64,000 nt of DNA from JAJNBA01 sp963842295. GTDB taxonomy: Bacteria; Actinomycetota; UBA4738; HRBIN12. Shown here piece by piece: positions 50,181 through 59,728 of the stretch (its first letter is position 1; each line of letters begins with the position of its first letter). The stretch spans positions 186,001-250,000 of the forward strand of contig CAWJFY010000005.1 of NCBI GenBank assembly GCA_963842295.1, given 5' to 3'. Below the pieces are notes generated by a model, which was not told the DNA's origin, ran no database searches, and saw only the letters and a program-made list of their open reading frames with translations. The translations under genes and the position numbers were made by a program.

Positions 50181-51587
50181 CTACAGCGCGTCCTCGACCG
50201 GGATCGTCCCGGGCTCCCAGCCCGTGTAGGTGTCACGAGGGAATTCCCAAGGTGTCGAGAAGGTCGGAGCTTTCTCTCGTGCGATCTTCGGAGCCCGCGG
50301 TTTCCCCGCGAAGTCGAAGACGTGCTCGAAGTTGTGCGTGTTCTTGATCCGATCGGTGAGCGGTTCGAGCCCCCAATTGTCGGAGATGAAACGCAACGGT
50401 GTGGAGAACTCGCCGCGCTCGTCGTCGATGACGCCGCGACGGGTGTACGGCGAGATGGTGAGGAGCGGAACACGGATCCCGAGCCCGACGTGGTCGACCG
50501 TCGGGGGGACGATCGGATCGTAGAAGCCGCCCCACTCGTCCCAGGTGAGGAAGATCGCGGTGTGCTCCCACATGTCGGAGCGCATGACCTTGTTCACGAT
50601 CTCCGTCACCCAATTGTGGGCGTGGCCGGTGGAGAAGGGAGGGTGGTCCGAGAGCTGGAACCGGGGCGTGACCCAGGTCACCGCCGGAAGGGCGTTCGCG
50701 TCGATGTCGTCGAGCAGCCGATCCACGGACCGCGCATGCTGGTGCCAGAGGTCGGTGTGGAACACGTTGCTGATCCCGTTGTAGGCGTTCCAGAAGTACC
50801 CGGGCTGCCCCGGCACGGCGGAGTAGTAGGCCCAATCGACGCCCGCGTCGGTGAGCTGCTCGCCGACCGTGGGGAACTCGAAGCACGTGCTGTGCTTCGT
50901 GAGGTTCCCAGCGGCGTCCTTGACGAAGACGAAGACGTCGTCCCCCATCGCGTCGCAGCCCCAGCTCTTGAAGCGCCTGCCGTCTTCCTGTTTGCGGCTC
51001 CGGATGTTCTCAGGATTGTCCGCGACCCCTCCGGAGCTGCCCGCGATGAAGAAGAAGTGGTTCGGATAGCTCGGACCCGCCGCCGACGAGAAGAAGTTCT
51101 CCGACAAGGCGTAGTCGCGCGCCCACTGCCAGTAGTTGGGGATCTGATCCTCGTCGAGGATCGTGTACGCGTACGTCGAGCCGTAGACCCCGGTGCCGAA
51201 CCCGTCCATCGCGTCCCCGTTCACCGAGAGACGGTGCGCGGCGAGATCATGCGGAAGGTCGCCCGGCAACCACTCCGGGCACCGGATCAGCTTCTTCTCG
51301 ACGCCGTTCTCGACACCCACCGTCGTCCCGCGGACTCCCGGGAACTTCCCGAACACGTTGTTGAAGCTCCGGTTCTCGAGCATCACGTAGATGACGCGTT
51401 TGATCGGCCACTGCGTTTGGACGGCGGGGATCGTGTCGCTCACCTTCGGCGTCTTCCTCCCGCCGGTGCAGGCGAAGAGAACCCCACCGGCGACCGCCAT
51501 CGCGCTCGTCCGGAGGAACCGCCGCCGGCTGACCGGCAGCGGGTGTCGTTCATCGCGATCGATCGCGGGAGAGGGCCAGGTGTCCAT
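50181..51587 (-). CDS. Tat-exported phosphoesterase (phospholipase C / acid phosphatase AcpA-like)
   Basis: A 468-residue protein. ATG at 51587 behind GGGAGGG gives a Tat signal (SRRRFLRTSAMAVAGG) that also ends in a Cys (LFACTGG), so it may become a lipoprotein. The phosphoesterase domain starts RVIYVMLENRSFNNVFGKFPG (metal and nucleophile region, ENRSFD-like), with PSYPNHFFFIAGSS and FLTWDEWGGFYDPIVPP (metal ligands) later. Likely a phosphate-scavenging phosphodiesterase or phospholipase outside the membrane. Confidence 0.88.
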   Translation of the reverse strand: MDTWPSPAIDRDERHPLPVSRRRFLRTSAMAVAGGVLFACTGGRKTPKVSDTIPAVQTQWPIKRVIYVMLENRSFNNVFGKFPGVRGTTVGVENGVEKKLIRCPEWLPGDLPHDLAAHRLSVNGDAMDGFGTGVYGSTYAYTILDEDQIPNYWQWARDYALSENFFSSAAGPSYPNHFFFIAGSSGGVADNPENIRSRKQEDGRRFKSWGCDAMGDDVFVFVKDAAGNLTKHSTCFEFPTVGEQLTDAGVDWAYYSAVPGQPGYFWNAYNGISNVFHTDLWHQHARSVDRLLDDIDANALPAVTWVTPRFQLSDHPPFSTGHAHNWVTEIVNKVMRSDMWEHTAIFLTWDEWGGFYDPIVPPTVDHVGLGIRVPLLTISPYTRRGVIDDERGEFSTPLRFISDNWGLEPLTDRIKNTHNFEHVFDFAGKPRAPKIAREKAPTFSTPWEFPRDTYTGWEPGTIPVEDAL

Positions 51588-51629
51588 GCCCTCCCTTTGT
51601 ATCAAGCCCGCTATCCTCGTCGGCTTCGG

Positions 51630-52298
51630 ATGGGTCATCTCACGAAGAAACGCATGATCGTTGCCGCGCTCCTACTCCTCGCCGCTTGCGACGGCGGACG
51701 AGGGGAGCGATTCCCCACACCCCAACTCTCCCCGTCGCCCTCTCCGTTCCCCTCGACTCCCACGCTCGCCAGCCCGACGCCGCCGGCACTGCCGCAGCCA
51801 CCTCCTCCCACCAGCGGCGATCCGTCCGCGACCTGCGTCGACGGATGGAAGACGCCTTCCCCCGGTTCGCCGTTGACGGCGAAGCCGCTGCAGGTCCTTC
51901 GGCGGACCATTCGCCTGCCCGGGGAGCCGGTGATCGTCGAGATGCGGTACTTCACGGGCCCCGAGTCCCCACCCTCGGAGAAGGGCTACATCCTCACGAT
52001 CGAGCGGTGGTACGTGAAGCTCTTCACCGAGGGCGACCTCCGGTTCCAGGGTCGATTCCTGATCGAGTCACGGGAGTACGGAGACGGTGTGGCCGCCGTG
52101 GCTCCGTATGACACCGCGGGCTTCCGCTCGCCCGATTGGAGCGGGTTCCAGTGGAACGAGGCCGACCCCGAGCCTCGCGCGTACCCGGGCCTGCCCGGCG
52201 AGTGGTCGGGGATCCGCTACGACTTCGTGAGGGGCGGTGCCGGACTCGACCTCCCAGGCTTGCCCGCCGAAGTGCGCGGGTGTTTGGATGGCGCCTGA
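51630..52298 (+). CDS. Hypothetical lipoprotein with Pro/Ser/Thr-rich linker
   Basis: A 222-residue protein. KKR, then MIVAALLLLAAC gives a lipoprotein signal (Cys near residue 20). A 40-residue Pro/Ser/Thr-rich linker follows, then a globular domain with alternating strands (PVIVEMRYFTGPE, GYILTIERWYVKLFTE). ATG at 51630 is preferred to 51654 because it includes the basic n-region. Its stop overlaps the next gene's start. No family recognised. Confidence 0.65.
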   Translation: MGHLTKKRMIVAALLLLAACDGGRGERFPTPQLSPSPSPFPSTPTLASPTPPALPQPPPPTSGDPSATCVDGWKTPSPGSPLTAKPLQVLRRTIRLPGEPVIVEMRYFTGPESPPSEKGYILTIERWYVKLFTEGDLRFQGRFLIESREYGDGVAAVAPYDTAGFRSPDWSGFQWNEADPEPRAYPGLPGEWSGIRYDFVRGGAGLDLPGLPAEVRGCLDGA

Positions 52299-52690
52299 TG
52301 GCGGGCTTGGGGAGATCGGGGAGGTCCGACCCGATCGCGCTCGTCTCGGTCGTGACCGGGCTGGCGGCCGCGCTCGCAAGCGCGGTCCTGTGGATCTACC
52401 GGTTCGCGCCGGAGAGCCGGATCCTCGGCAGGTATTCGGCGGACGTGGCGGGTGGCGGCCAGCTCGCCGATCAGCTCGCGGTTCTCGCGGCGGTCCTCGG
52501 ACTGATGGCGATCCTCGCCTCGATCATGACATCGACCAAAGGCGAGGGTGGTGGCGGCTCCTTCATCGGGCTGGTCCTCGGGATCGTGGGGCTGTCCTAC
52601 CCGCTACTGACCTGGTTGAACATCGTGTCGGGGCCGCTGCGCCCGAGCCTTCCTGGACTGATTCAGGGCTCCGACGGCCAGCCGGTGTAG
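52298..52690 (+). CDS. Small membrane protein, hypothetical
   Basis: A 130-residue protein with three hydrophobic segments (PIALVSVVTGLAAALASAVLWIY, LAVLAAVLGLMAILASIM, FIGLVLGIVGLSYPLLTWLNIV) and a Gly-rich loop. Coupled to the lipoprotein gene by a TGATG overlap. The last 28 nt overlap the 3' end of the convergent acyl-CoA dehydrogenase gene. Function unknown. Confidence 0.68.
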   Translation: MAGLGRSGRSDPIALVSVVTGLAAALASAVLWIYRFAPESRILGRYSADVAGGGQLADQLAVLAAVLGLMAILASIMTSTKGEGGGGSFIGLVLGIVGLSYPLLTWLNIVSGPLRPSLPGLIQGSDGQPV

Positions 52691-53844
52691 AGATCGGCTC
52701 CTCGCTTCCGCAGCTCGTTGCCGATCACGATCCGCTGGATCTCCGAGGTGCCCTCCCAGATCCGGTCGACCCGCAGCTCTCGCCACAACCGCTCCACCGG
52801 CTGCTCCCGCATGTAGCCGCGTCCGCCGTGGATCTGGACGGCCTTGTCCACGATCCGGCCCGCGGTTTCGCTGCAGACGAGCTTGACCGCGCCGGCCATC
52901 GCGTTGAGCTCCTTGCGTCCGGCGCCACCACGCGCGGCCTCCCAACAGACCCGGTACAGCATCGACTTCGCCGCCATGACCTCGGCGGCCATGTCGGCGA
53001 GCATGAACTCGACCGCCTGGAATCCGACGATCGGCTGACCGAACTGGCGCCGCCCCTTCGCGAAGTCGAGCGAGAGCTCGAGCGCACGCGTGGCGGCGCC
53101 GACGGTTCGCGCGCCGATCATCAGCCGTTCCTCCACGAACCAGTCTTTCGTCAGCTCGAAGCCCTGTCCGATCTCTCCGAGGATCCTGTCGTCGCCTAAT
53201 CGGACGTCCTCGAACGCGAAGATCGGGTGCTCGAAGACGAACGTGTGCATATAGGCGGGCGTGCGAACCAGACGCACGCCGGGCATGTCCTTGTCCACGA
53301 GGAAGATCGTCGCTTTCGACGGATCGCCGTCGACGTGCGTGTGGAGCAGGAAGAAGTCGGCGACGTCGCCGGAGGTGACGTGCCACTTCTCGCCGGTGAT
53401 CGTCCACGTGTCATCGATGCGTTTCGCCGTCGTCTCGACCATCGTGGGATCGGAACCCGCGTTCTCCTCGGTGATCGCGTAGGCGTCACGACGCTCGCCG
53501 CGGCAAGCAGGGCGGAGGAACCGGTCCTTCTGCTCCTCCGTGCCGGCTCTCAGCGGGATCGCCGGCCGCCACGGGATGTCCCAGAGGGCTCCGGTGGCGC
53601 GGCCCCATTGCTCCTCGATCAGCATCTGTGCGAACAGGTCGTGGCCGCGACCGCCATCCTCCTCCGCGTGGTTGATCGCGTGGAAGTCCCAGTCGAGGAC
53701 GGCCTGTTTCGCGCTGGCGGCGCTCACCGGCGTCAGGCCGTCGGTGGTCTCGCACTCGTCCTCCAGGGGTACGAGCACTTGGTCGGTGAACTCGCGCGCC
53801 TTCTGCTGCAGCTCTCTGTCGGTCTTGGAGAGTCGGATATCCAT
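52663..53844 (-). CDS. Acyl-CoA dehydrogenase family protein
   Basis: A 393-residue flavoenzyme with AYAITEENAGSDPTMVETTAKR, WTITGEKWHVTSG, VQIHGGRGYMREQPVERLWRELRVDRIWEGTSEIQRIVIG. It resembles the enzyme at 4246-5439 in size and motifs and is probably a paralogue with a different acyl chain. Electrons should go to ETF (etfBA at 41-43 kb). Monocistronic; overlaps the convergent membrane protein gene by 28 nt. Confidence 0.9.
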   Translation of the reverse strand: MDIRLSKTDRELQQKAREFTDQVLVPLEDECETTDGLTPVSAASAKQAVLDWDFHAINHAEEDGGRGHDLFAQMLIEEQWGRATGALWDIPWRPAIPLRAGTEEQKDRFLRPACRGERRDAYAITEENAGSDPTMVETTAKRIDDTWTITGEKWHVTSGDVADFFLLHTHVDGDPSKATIFLVDKDMPGVRLVRTPAYMHTFVFEHPIFAFEDVRLGDDRILGEIGQGFELTKDWFVEERLMIGARTVGAATRALELSLDFAKGRRQFGQPIVGFQAVEFMLADMAAEVMAAKSMLYRVCWEAARGGAGRKELNAMAGAVKLVCSETAGRIVDKAVQIHGGRGYMREQPVERLWRELRVDRIWEGTSEIQRIVIGNELRKRGADLYTGWPSEP

Positions 53845-53949
53845 CGCTTCTTTCTTTCCCCGCCGCTCTACTTCCCGCGCGGGACTCTTTCCCGCGCCGG
53901 TATCCCGAGTCGCGAGTGTAGGGGCGCTCTCTCCGCTACGCTCCGCCGC

Positions 53950-55278
53950 ATGCTCGAGGAGCTCTCAGCGGCGGTGCGAGGACGACGCGTGTCGGCCGAG
54001 GAACTCGTCCGGACATCCCTCGAGCGGATCGAGCGGTTGAACCCTCCGCTCAACGCGGTGATCTCGGTCCGTGAACGAGCGGTGGATGAGGCGCGCGAGC
54101 TGGACGGGCGCGTCGGCGCCGGAGACGATCCCGGGCCCCTCGCCGGCATCCCGCTGCTCGTCAAGGACATGGAGGACGTCCAGGGCGTTCCCTCCACGTA
54201 CGGGTCGCTCGTGTTCGCCGACGCGCCGGCGGCCGCCGCCGACGGGCTGATCCCCCGGCGTCTCAAGGCCGCCGGCGCGATCGTGGTGGGCAAGACGAAC
54301 CAGCCCGAGTTCGCCTTCGCGGGGTTCACCGACAACCTCCTCTACGGCGCGACGCGGAACCCGTGGAACGTGGAGTCCTCGCCCGGCGGCTCGTCAGGGG
54401 GCTCTGCGGCGGCGATGGCGGCCGGGATGGCTCCCATCGGGACCGCGACGGACGGAGGCGGGTCGATCCGCATCCCGGCCGGGTGCTGCGGGTTGGTGGG
54501 GCTGAAGCCGACGAACGGCGTGATCGGGCGCGAGCCCGTTCCGGACTGGATCGACCTCTCCACGTCCGGACCGTTGGCGCAGACGGTCGCCGACGCCCGG
54601 CTCCTCTTGGACATCGAGGCCGGTCCGGTGCCGGGAGACCCGAGCGCGCTGCCGTACCCCTTCCCGATGCATGGCGGGATGCCCGCCCGCGCGATCGCAG
54701 CGCCGCGGCTCGTGGATCTCGGGCCGCTTCCGGAGCCGGTCCAGACGGCGTTCGATGCTGCGCTGGGCGCGTTCGAGCGAGACACGGGCCTGTCGGTCGA
54801 ACCGATCCACCCCGCCGAGATCTTCCGCGCCGGGAACCCGAGCGAAGACTGGCTCCTGCTCTGCGCGCTCGAGCACGTCCATCGTTTCGGGTGGGAGTTC
54901 TGCGAGTCCAACCTCGAGCGGTTCTCACCTGTCTTCGCAGACGTCGTGGAGTACGCGAGGAAGCGGCCGCTCGACGACTACATGGTCGCGCGCCGCCGTC
55001 GCTTCGAGTACGTCAAGGAGCTGGACCTCCTGCTCGGCGACGATGCGGTGCTGCTCACGCCGACGAACTGCTTCCAGTCGATGCGGCCCGACGGCGCCGG
55101 GGACGACTCGACGGGCCGACCGGGGGAGGGCCCGGACTCGTACAACACCGACCCGCAGAACATGACCGGTCACCCCGCCATCAGCGTGCCCGCGGGACTG
55201 ATGCCCGAGGGCGTTCCCCTGGGGCTCCAGATCACCGCCCCGCGGTTCCGTGACGACATGGCCCTTTCGGTCGCGTAG
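53950..55278 (+). CDS. Amidase (amidase signature family), in-frame amber before the C-terminus
   Basis: A 442-residue amidase to the first stop. The Ser-cisSer-Lys triad is visible: Lys in PLLVKDMEDV, Ser in SSPGGSSGGSAAAMAAG and Ser in TDGGGSIRIPAG. After TAG at 55276 the same frame continues 20 more codons (AWERTNPWPLVAPGYEPFVV) to TAG at 55339. The residue replaced is most likely Tyr (YAWER; TAC to TAG), as amidases end with an aromatic helix of this type. A hairpin follows the second stop, so the original end is 55341. It is a nonsense mutation, a readthrough site or a base error. Confidence 0.85.
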   Translation: MLEELSAAVRGRRVSAEELVRTSLERIERLNPPLNAVISVRERAVDEARELDGRVGAGDDPGPLAGIPLLVKDMEDVQGVPSTYGSLVFADAPAAAADGLIPRRLKAAGAIVVGKTNQPEFAFAGFTDNLLYGATRNPWNVESSPGGSSGGSAAAMAAGMAPIGTATDGGGSIRIPAGCCGLVGLKPTNGVIGREPVPDWIDLSTSGPLAQTVADARLLLDIEAGPVPGDPSALPYPFPMHGGMPARAIAAPRLVDLGPLPEPVQTAFDAALGAFERDTGLSVEPIHPAEIFRAGNPSEDWLLLCALEHVHRFGWEFCESNLERFSPVFADVVEYARKRPLDDYMVARRRRFEYVKELDLLLGDDAVLLTPTNCFQSMRPDGAGDDSTGRPGEGPDSYNTDPQNMTGHPAISVPAGLMPEGVPLGLQITAPRFRDDMALSVA

Positions 55279-55341
55279 GCGTGGGAGCGGACGAACCCGT
55301 GGCCCTTGGTCGCGCCCGGCTACGAACCGTTCGTCGTGTAG

Positions 55342-55358
55342 CCCGGGAGAGCCCCGGG
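55342..55358 (+). terminator. Small GC hairpin after the extended amidase frame
   Basis: CCCGGG (55342-55347) and CCCGGG (55353-55358) around a 5-nt loop, directly after the second TAG at 55339-55341. It lies in the 30-nt gap before the convergent methyltransferase gene. Weak by itself. Confidence 0.35.
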
Positions 55359-55371
55359 ATCGCGAGGCGTC

Positions 55372-56520
55372 CTAGCGGGCATCCACCCGGAGATCGGAGC
55401 GGATCGCCGACGAGCCGCGGTCCTCGAACCACGTCACTCCCTCTGCGACCATGTCGAACTCGATCCGGTACGCACCCGGCCGTTCGGGCGCCCGAAGGAC
55501 GATATCGATCGACGCCCCGCCTCCAGGAGCCACGTCGGCGTCGAGATCCGCCCGACCGAAGTCCCAGAGCGGGACGTCCAGATCATCGGGTGGAACGAGG
55601 TGGGCTCCGAGTCTCACCGCGCCCTCATACGACCCTCGCTCACCTCGCGCTCGCCAGGAAGCCGACCCCTGATTCGCTACATGGAGGCGGTACGTGAGGT
55701 CGTCCCCCGCACGACAGGCCTCCGGACCGTCGATGAGCTGCAGGTTCGCCGAGAGCGCTCCTGCCGCGCCGCTCTCCACCGTCGAATCCGGATCCCGGCA
55801 GACGATGACGGCACGATCGCCGTGGACCTCGAACACGCTCACATCCCGGAACCCGACGGCCTTGAGGAGCGCCACGGCGCCATCGAGACTCGGGAGGAAC
55901 CAGTTGTAGCTGGCTTCCGCCGCCTCGGCGGGGTTCTCGACCCAGCCGATCGTATGCAGCGGACGCCGGAGACCTCCCACCACGTATTCGGCCTGCCGCC
56001 TGGATACCGCTTCGAGGACCCTGGACCCTTTGGGCAAGAGCGCCGTTTCGACGATCAACGTGTCCTTCGTCACCGCAGCGAGCTTCTCGAGACCGAGGAC
56101 CAGATGCTTCAGGTGGTAGATCAGCCCCAGCGCGAGCGTGACGTCGAATCGTCCGACGCTGGCGGCGCTGAGGTCATAGACGCTCATGGCACGGAACTCG
56201 ATGTCCAGGCCGAGAGCTCGGCGAACGAAACTCGCTTGCATGATCTCTCGTCGCATGGCGTCAACGCCCACGACACGAGCGGCGTTCCGACGCTTCGCTT
56301 CCACGGAGTAGAAGCCGGCGTTGCATCCCACGTCGAGGACGCTCTTCCCGGAGAGATCGTCCGGCAGGCAGTTCTTGATGATGTCCCACGTCTCGCGAGG
56401 ATGGTCGGCCGGCTCACCCGCGACGCTTTCGGTCTTCGTCAGCACCCCGGGTGCGAGCTCGATGCAGTGGAACCAGGGGTCGAGCCGACGGATCCCATCC
56501 AGAACATCCTCCCGATTCAC
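55372..56520 (-). CDS. CmoB-like SAM-dependent methyltransferase with C-terminal beta-sandwich domain
   Basis: A 382-residue protein. The first 250 residues match the CmoB/TIGR04290-type group: WFHCIELAPGVLT, the SAM motif GKSVLDVGCNAGFYSVEAKRR, VDAMRREIMQA and GLIYHLKHLVLGLEKL. From about residue 265 a second domain appears (LTYRLHVANQGSASWRARG, PGAYRIEFDMVAEGVTWFEDRG), an Ig-like fold such as in Wzt C-termini. tRNA-modifying CmoB lacks this, so the target may be a polysaccharide or small molecule. Strong GGAGGGG precedes the GTG. Confidence 0.78.
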   Translation of the reverse strand: MNREDVLDGIRRLDPWFHCIELAPGVLTKTESVAGEPADHPRETWDIIKNCLPDDLSGKSVLDVGCNAGFYSVEAKRRNAARVVGVDAMRREIMQASFVRRALGLDIEFRAMSVYDLSAASVGRFDVTLALGLIYHLKHLVLGLEKLAAVTKDTLIVETALLPKGSRVLEAVSRRQAEYVVGGLRRPLHTIGWVENPAEAAEASYNWFLPSLDGAVALLKAVGFRDVSVFEVHGDRAVIVCRDPDSTVESGAAGALSANLQLIDGPEACRAGDDLTYRLHVANQGSASWRARGERGSYEGAVRLGAHLVPPDDLDVPLWDFGRADLDADVAPGGGASIDIVLRAPERPGAYRIEFDMVAEGVTWFEDRGSSAIRSDLRVDAR

Positions 56521-56560
56521 ACGACCCCTCCTACACGACGCTCCGCGCCGATTTCGCACA

Positions 56561-57970
56561 TCACGGGCCCAAGTTGTAGCCGAGGCGCCGGGGAAGCTTC
56601 GCGACGAAGTCGATCAGGGGGTTCGGTTCCTCGCCGTCGTCCTCGGCGTCGTCCTTGCGGCGGATCGCGGTGTTGGCGACGAGTGCCCCCGGTGATCGGA
56701 CGGGCTGGGGCGGGAACCGGAGCGGCTCCAGGTCGACCAGCGGCAGGTCGAGGACCGGATCGGCCCTCCCCAGGATCCGGTGCGCCATGATCCGGCCGCC
56801 GAGGTGCGCCGGCCCGACTCCGTTGCCCGTGTAGCCGTGTCCGTAATGGACGTTGCCGCGACCGATCGTCCCGAACGTGGGGAGGTGATGACCCGACACG
56901 TCGATCGGGCCTCCCCAGGCGGCCTCGAGCGGCACACCGAGGAATCCGGGGAACATCCGGTGCAGGTCCGTGACCGCGATCCGGATCGCTTCGGCGTCGT
57001 AGGCGAACCGCGGGCCGATCCGCCGGGCGAGGTTGGGCTGCATCCCGCCGACGCCGAACGAGATCCTGCCGTCGGGAGTGGTTCGCACGTAGTGGACCGC
57101 CGAGCGCATGTCGGCCAGTCCCGATCCGTCCACCCACCCGATCTCTTTCAGCTTCTCGGGCGCGGGCTCCGTGAGCACGATGTAAGAGCCGCGGACGACG
57201 ACCGTCCGGCGGAAGCGCTTCCAGTGCGACGCCCACGCGTTCAGGGCGACCACGGCGGAACCGGCCCGGACGGTGCCGCCGCTGGTCTCCGCGAGGGCGG
57301 GGCTCCCCGCCCCGAAGCGGGTGACCGTGGCGTTCTCGAAGATCCGTACGCCCCGTTCGAGCAACACCCGGCGCATGCCACGCGCGAGGCGTGCGGGATG
57401 CACCGTCGCGCCCACCTTCCGGAACAGCGCGCCGCGGAACACCGGTGAAGCGATCCGCGCGCGCATCTCGGGTCCGGACAGGACCTGGAAGTGCTCGTTC
57501 ACCCCCAGCCGGTCGGCCGTGATGACCCCGTCAGCCCACCGGCCCACCTGGTCGTCGGACGCCGCGACCACGTACTCGCCGTCGGCGCGGTACCAGGCGT
57601 CGATCCCGTGGTCGTCGCAGAACCGTCCGATCGCACGAACGCTCTCCTCGCCTGCCTCGCAGAGGGCGATCGCGGCGTGGTCTCCGAACCGATGTGCGAG
57701 GTACTCGATGTCGCCCCAGAAGGAGTTCACGAAGCCGCCGTTCCGACCGCTGGCGCCGCCGCCCGCGATGTCTTGCTCGAGGATGACGACGTCCACGCCC
57801 GGGTCGAGCTCCGTGAGGTGCAAGGCTGTCCACATCCCCGTGTAGCCCCCGCCGAGGATCACGACGTCGGCGGTCGTATCACCGCGGAGCGGACGGGCGG
57901 GCTCACCGGGATCGGCGGCGAGCGCGTCGCGGAGCCACCAGCTCCGGCCGGCGTCGGGTGGGATCGTCAT
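56561..57970 (-). CDS. DAO-family FAD-dependent amine/amino-acid oxidase (PuuB-like)
   Basis: A 469-residue flavoenzyme. The Rossmann motif VVILGGGYTGMWTALHLTE lies near residue 36, then VDVVILEQDIAGGGASGRNGGFVNSFWG, a block typical of gamma-glutamylputrescine oxidase and related DAO proteins. GYTGNGVGPAHLGGRIMA near the C-terminus closes the FAD site. ATG at 57970 is used; the long open frame upstream is antisense to ilvD. The methyltransferase follows 40 nt downstream on the same strand. Substrate unknown. Confidence 0.88.
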   Translation of the reverse strand: MTIPPDAGRSWWLRDALAADPGEPARPLRGDTTADVVILGGGYTGMWTALHLTELDPGVDVVILEQDIAGGGASGRNGGFVNSFWGDIEYLAHRFGDHAAIALCEAGEESVRAIGRFCDDHGIDAWYRADGEYVVAASDDQVGRWADGVITADRLGVNEHFQVLSGPEMRARIASPVFRGALFRKVGATVHPARLARGMRRVLLERGVRIFENATVTRFGAGSPALAETSGGTVRAGSAVVALNAWASHWKRFRRTVVVRGSYIVLTEPAPEKLKEIGWVDGSGLADMRSAVHYVRTTPDGRISFGVGGMQPNLARRIGPRFAYDAEAIRIAVTDLHRMFPGFLGVPLEAAWGGPIDVSGHHLPTFGTIGRGNVHYGHGYTGNGVGPAHLGGRIMAHRILGRADPVLDLPLVDLEPLRFPPQPVRSPGALVANTAIRRKDDAEDDGEEPNPLIDFVAKLPRRLGYNLGP

Positions 57971-58045
57971 CTGCACGAGCGGCTCACGTCTCCTTGCTAG
58001 GCTGCAGCCCCGCATCTTCGCAGGTCGTCCACGAAAGGTACCTAC

Positions 58046-59728
58046 ATGGCCGGCGAGCACGATCGCCCGCGCAGCTGGGAGGTCACGGAAGGACCCCATC
58101 GTGCGCCCGCGCGCGCGATGCTCCGCGCCGTCGGTTTCTCCGAGGACGACTTCGCGAAGCCTCAGGTCGCCGTTGCGTCGTCGTGGAACGAGGTCACGCC
58201 GTGCAACTACCACCTCGACAAGCTCGCCGCCCTCGCGAAGGAAGGCGTGCGCCAGGGGGGGTCGGTCCCGCTCGAGTTCGGCACGATCGCGGTCTCCGAC
58301 GGGATCGCGATGGGGCACGAGGGCATGAAGGCTTCGTTGATGAGCCGCGATCTGATCGCCGACTCGGTGGAGCTGGTGATGCACGCCGAGCGCTTCGACG
58401 CGCTCGTGGGGATCGCCGGCTGCGACAAGTCCGAGCCCGGGATGATGATGGCGATGGCCCGGCTGAACCTGCCGTCGGTCTACCTCTACGGCGGCACGAT
58501 CCTCCCCGGCACCTACCGGGAGAGAGACATCACGATCCAGGATGTGTTCGAGGCGGTCGGGGCTCACGCGAAGGGCACGATCGACGACGCCGAGCTGCTC
58601 GGGATCGAGCGCGCCGCGTGTCCCACGACCGGTTCGTGTGCCGGCATGTACACCGCGAACACGATGGCCGCCGTGGGCGAGGCGATCGGGCTCTCGCTCC
58701 CCGGCGCCGCGTCTCCGCCCGCCGTGGACTACCGACGAGAGGTGTACGCGCGCGAGAGCGGCATCCGGGCCGCCGAGCTGGTCGCCGCCGGCGGGCCGCT
58801 CCCGAGGGACATCCTCACGAAGGAGGCGTTCGAGAACGCGATCACGGTGGTCATGGCCCTCGCGGGCTCCACGAATGCCGTGTTGCACCTGCTCGCGATC
58901 GCCCGCGAGGCGGGGGTCGACCTCCAGCTCGACGACTTCGATCGCGTCTCGCGCTCGACTCCGCACCTCGTCGACGTCCGGCCGGCCGGCAAGTTCGTCA
59001 TGAGCGACCTCGACCGTGTGGGCGGCGTGCCGGTGGTGATGAAGGAGTTGCTCGACGCCGGGCTGCTGCACGGGGACTGCTTGACGGTCACGGGCAGGTC
59101 GCAGGCGGAGAACCTGGCCGAGCTCGCTCCACAAGAGCCCGATGGCGACATCGTCCATCCGGCAGGCGACGCGATCCACCCCTGGGGCGGGATCGCGATC
59201 CTCCGCGGGAACCTCGCCCCGAACGGCGCCGTCGTGAAGGCCGCGGGCGCGGAAGGCCTCACGTTCGAAGGCGTCGCCCGTCCGTTCGACTCCGAGCAGG
59301 ACGCCTTCGCCGCCGTCACCTCGGGCCGGATCGCGAGCGGCGACGTGATCGTGATCCGGTACGAAGGCCCGAAGGGCTCGCCCGGGATGCCCGAGATGCT
59401 GGCGGTCACCGCGGCCGTCGCCGGCGCCGGTCTCGGGAAAGACGTCGCGTTGATCACCGATGGCCGGTTCTCGGGCGCGACCAAGGGATACAGCGTCGGT
59501 CACATCGCGCCGGAGGCGTTCGTCGGCGGTCCGATCGCCCTGGTCGAGGAAGGGGACCGGATCCGGATCGACGCGGACGCCCGATCGCTCGAGCTGCTGG
59601 TGGACGACGCGACGCTCGCCGGCCGGCGCGACGGCTGGACGGCTCCGGCGCCGCGCTACACGACGGGCGCCCTCGCGAAGTACGCGAAGCTCGTGGGTGG
59701 CGCCGACCACGGGGCGATCACCGGATGA
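58046..59728 (+). CDS. ilvD: Dihydroxy-acid dehydratase
   Basis: A 560-residue IlvD that dehydrates dihydroxy acids in valine, leucine and isoleucine synthesis. Cluster-ligand Cys are in TPCNYHLDKLA, GIAGCDKSEPGMMMAMAR and ACPTTGSCAGMYTANTM; DGRFSGATKGYSVGHIAPEA carries the active-site Ser. The enzyme could alternatively be a sugar-acid dehydratase of the same family, but length and motifs fit IlvD. Followed closely by threonine synthase. Confidence 0.93.
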   Translation: MAGEHDRPRSWEVTEGPHRAPARAMLRAVGFSEDDFAKPQVAVASSWNEVTPCNYHLDKLAALAKEGVRQGGSVPLEFGTIAVSDGIAMGHEGMKASLMSRDLIADSVELVMHAERFDALVGIAGCDKSEPGMMMAMARLNLPSVYLYGGTILPGTYRERDITIQDVFEAVGAHAKGTIDDAELLGIERAACPTTGSCAGMYTANTMAAVGEAIGLSLPGAASPPAVDYRREVYARESGIRAAELVAAGGPLPRDILTKEAFENAITVVMALAGSTNAVLHLLAIAREAGVDLQLDDFDRVSRSTPHLVDVRPAGKFVMSDLDRVGGVPVVMKELLDAGLLHGDCLTVTGRSQAENLAELAPQEPDGDIVHPAGDAIHPWGGIAILRGNLAPNGAVVKAAGAEGLTFEGVARPFDSEQDAFAAVTSGRIASGDVIVIRYEGPKGSPGMPEMLAVTAAVAGAGLGKDVALITDGRFSGATKGYSVGHIAPEAFVGGPIALVEEGDRIRIDADARSLELLVDDATLAGRRDGWTAPAPRYTTGALAKYAKLVGGADHGAITG

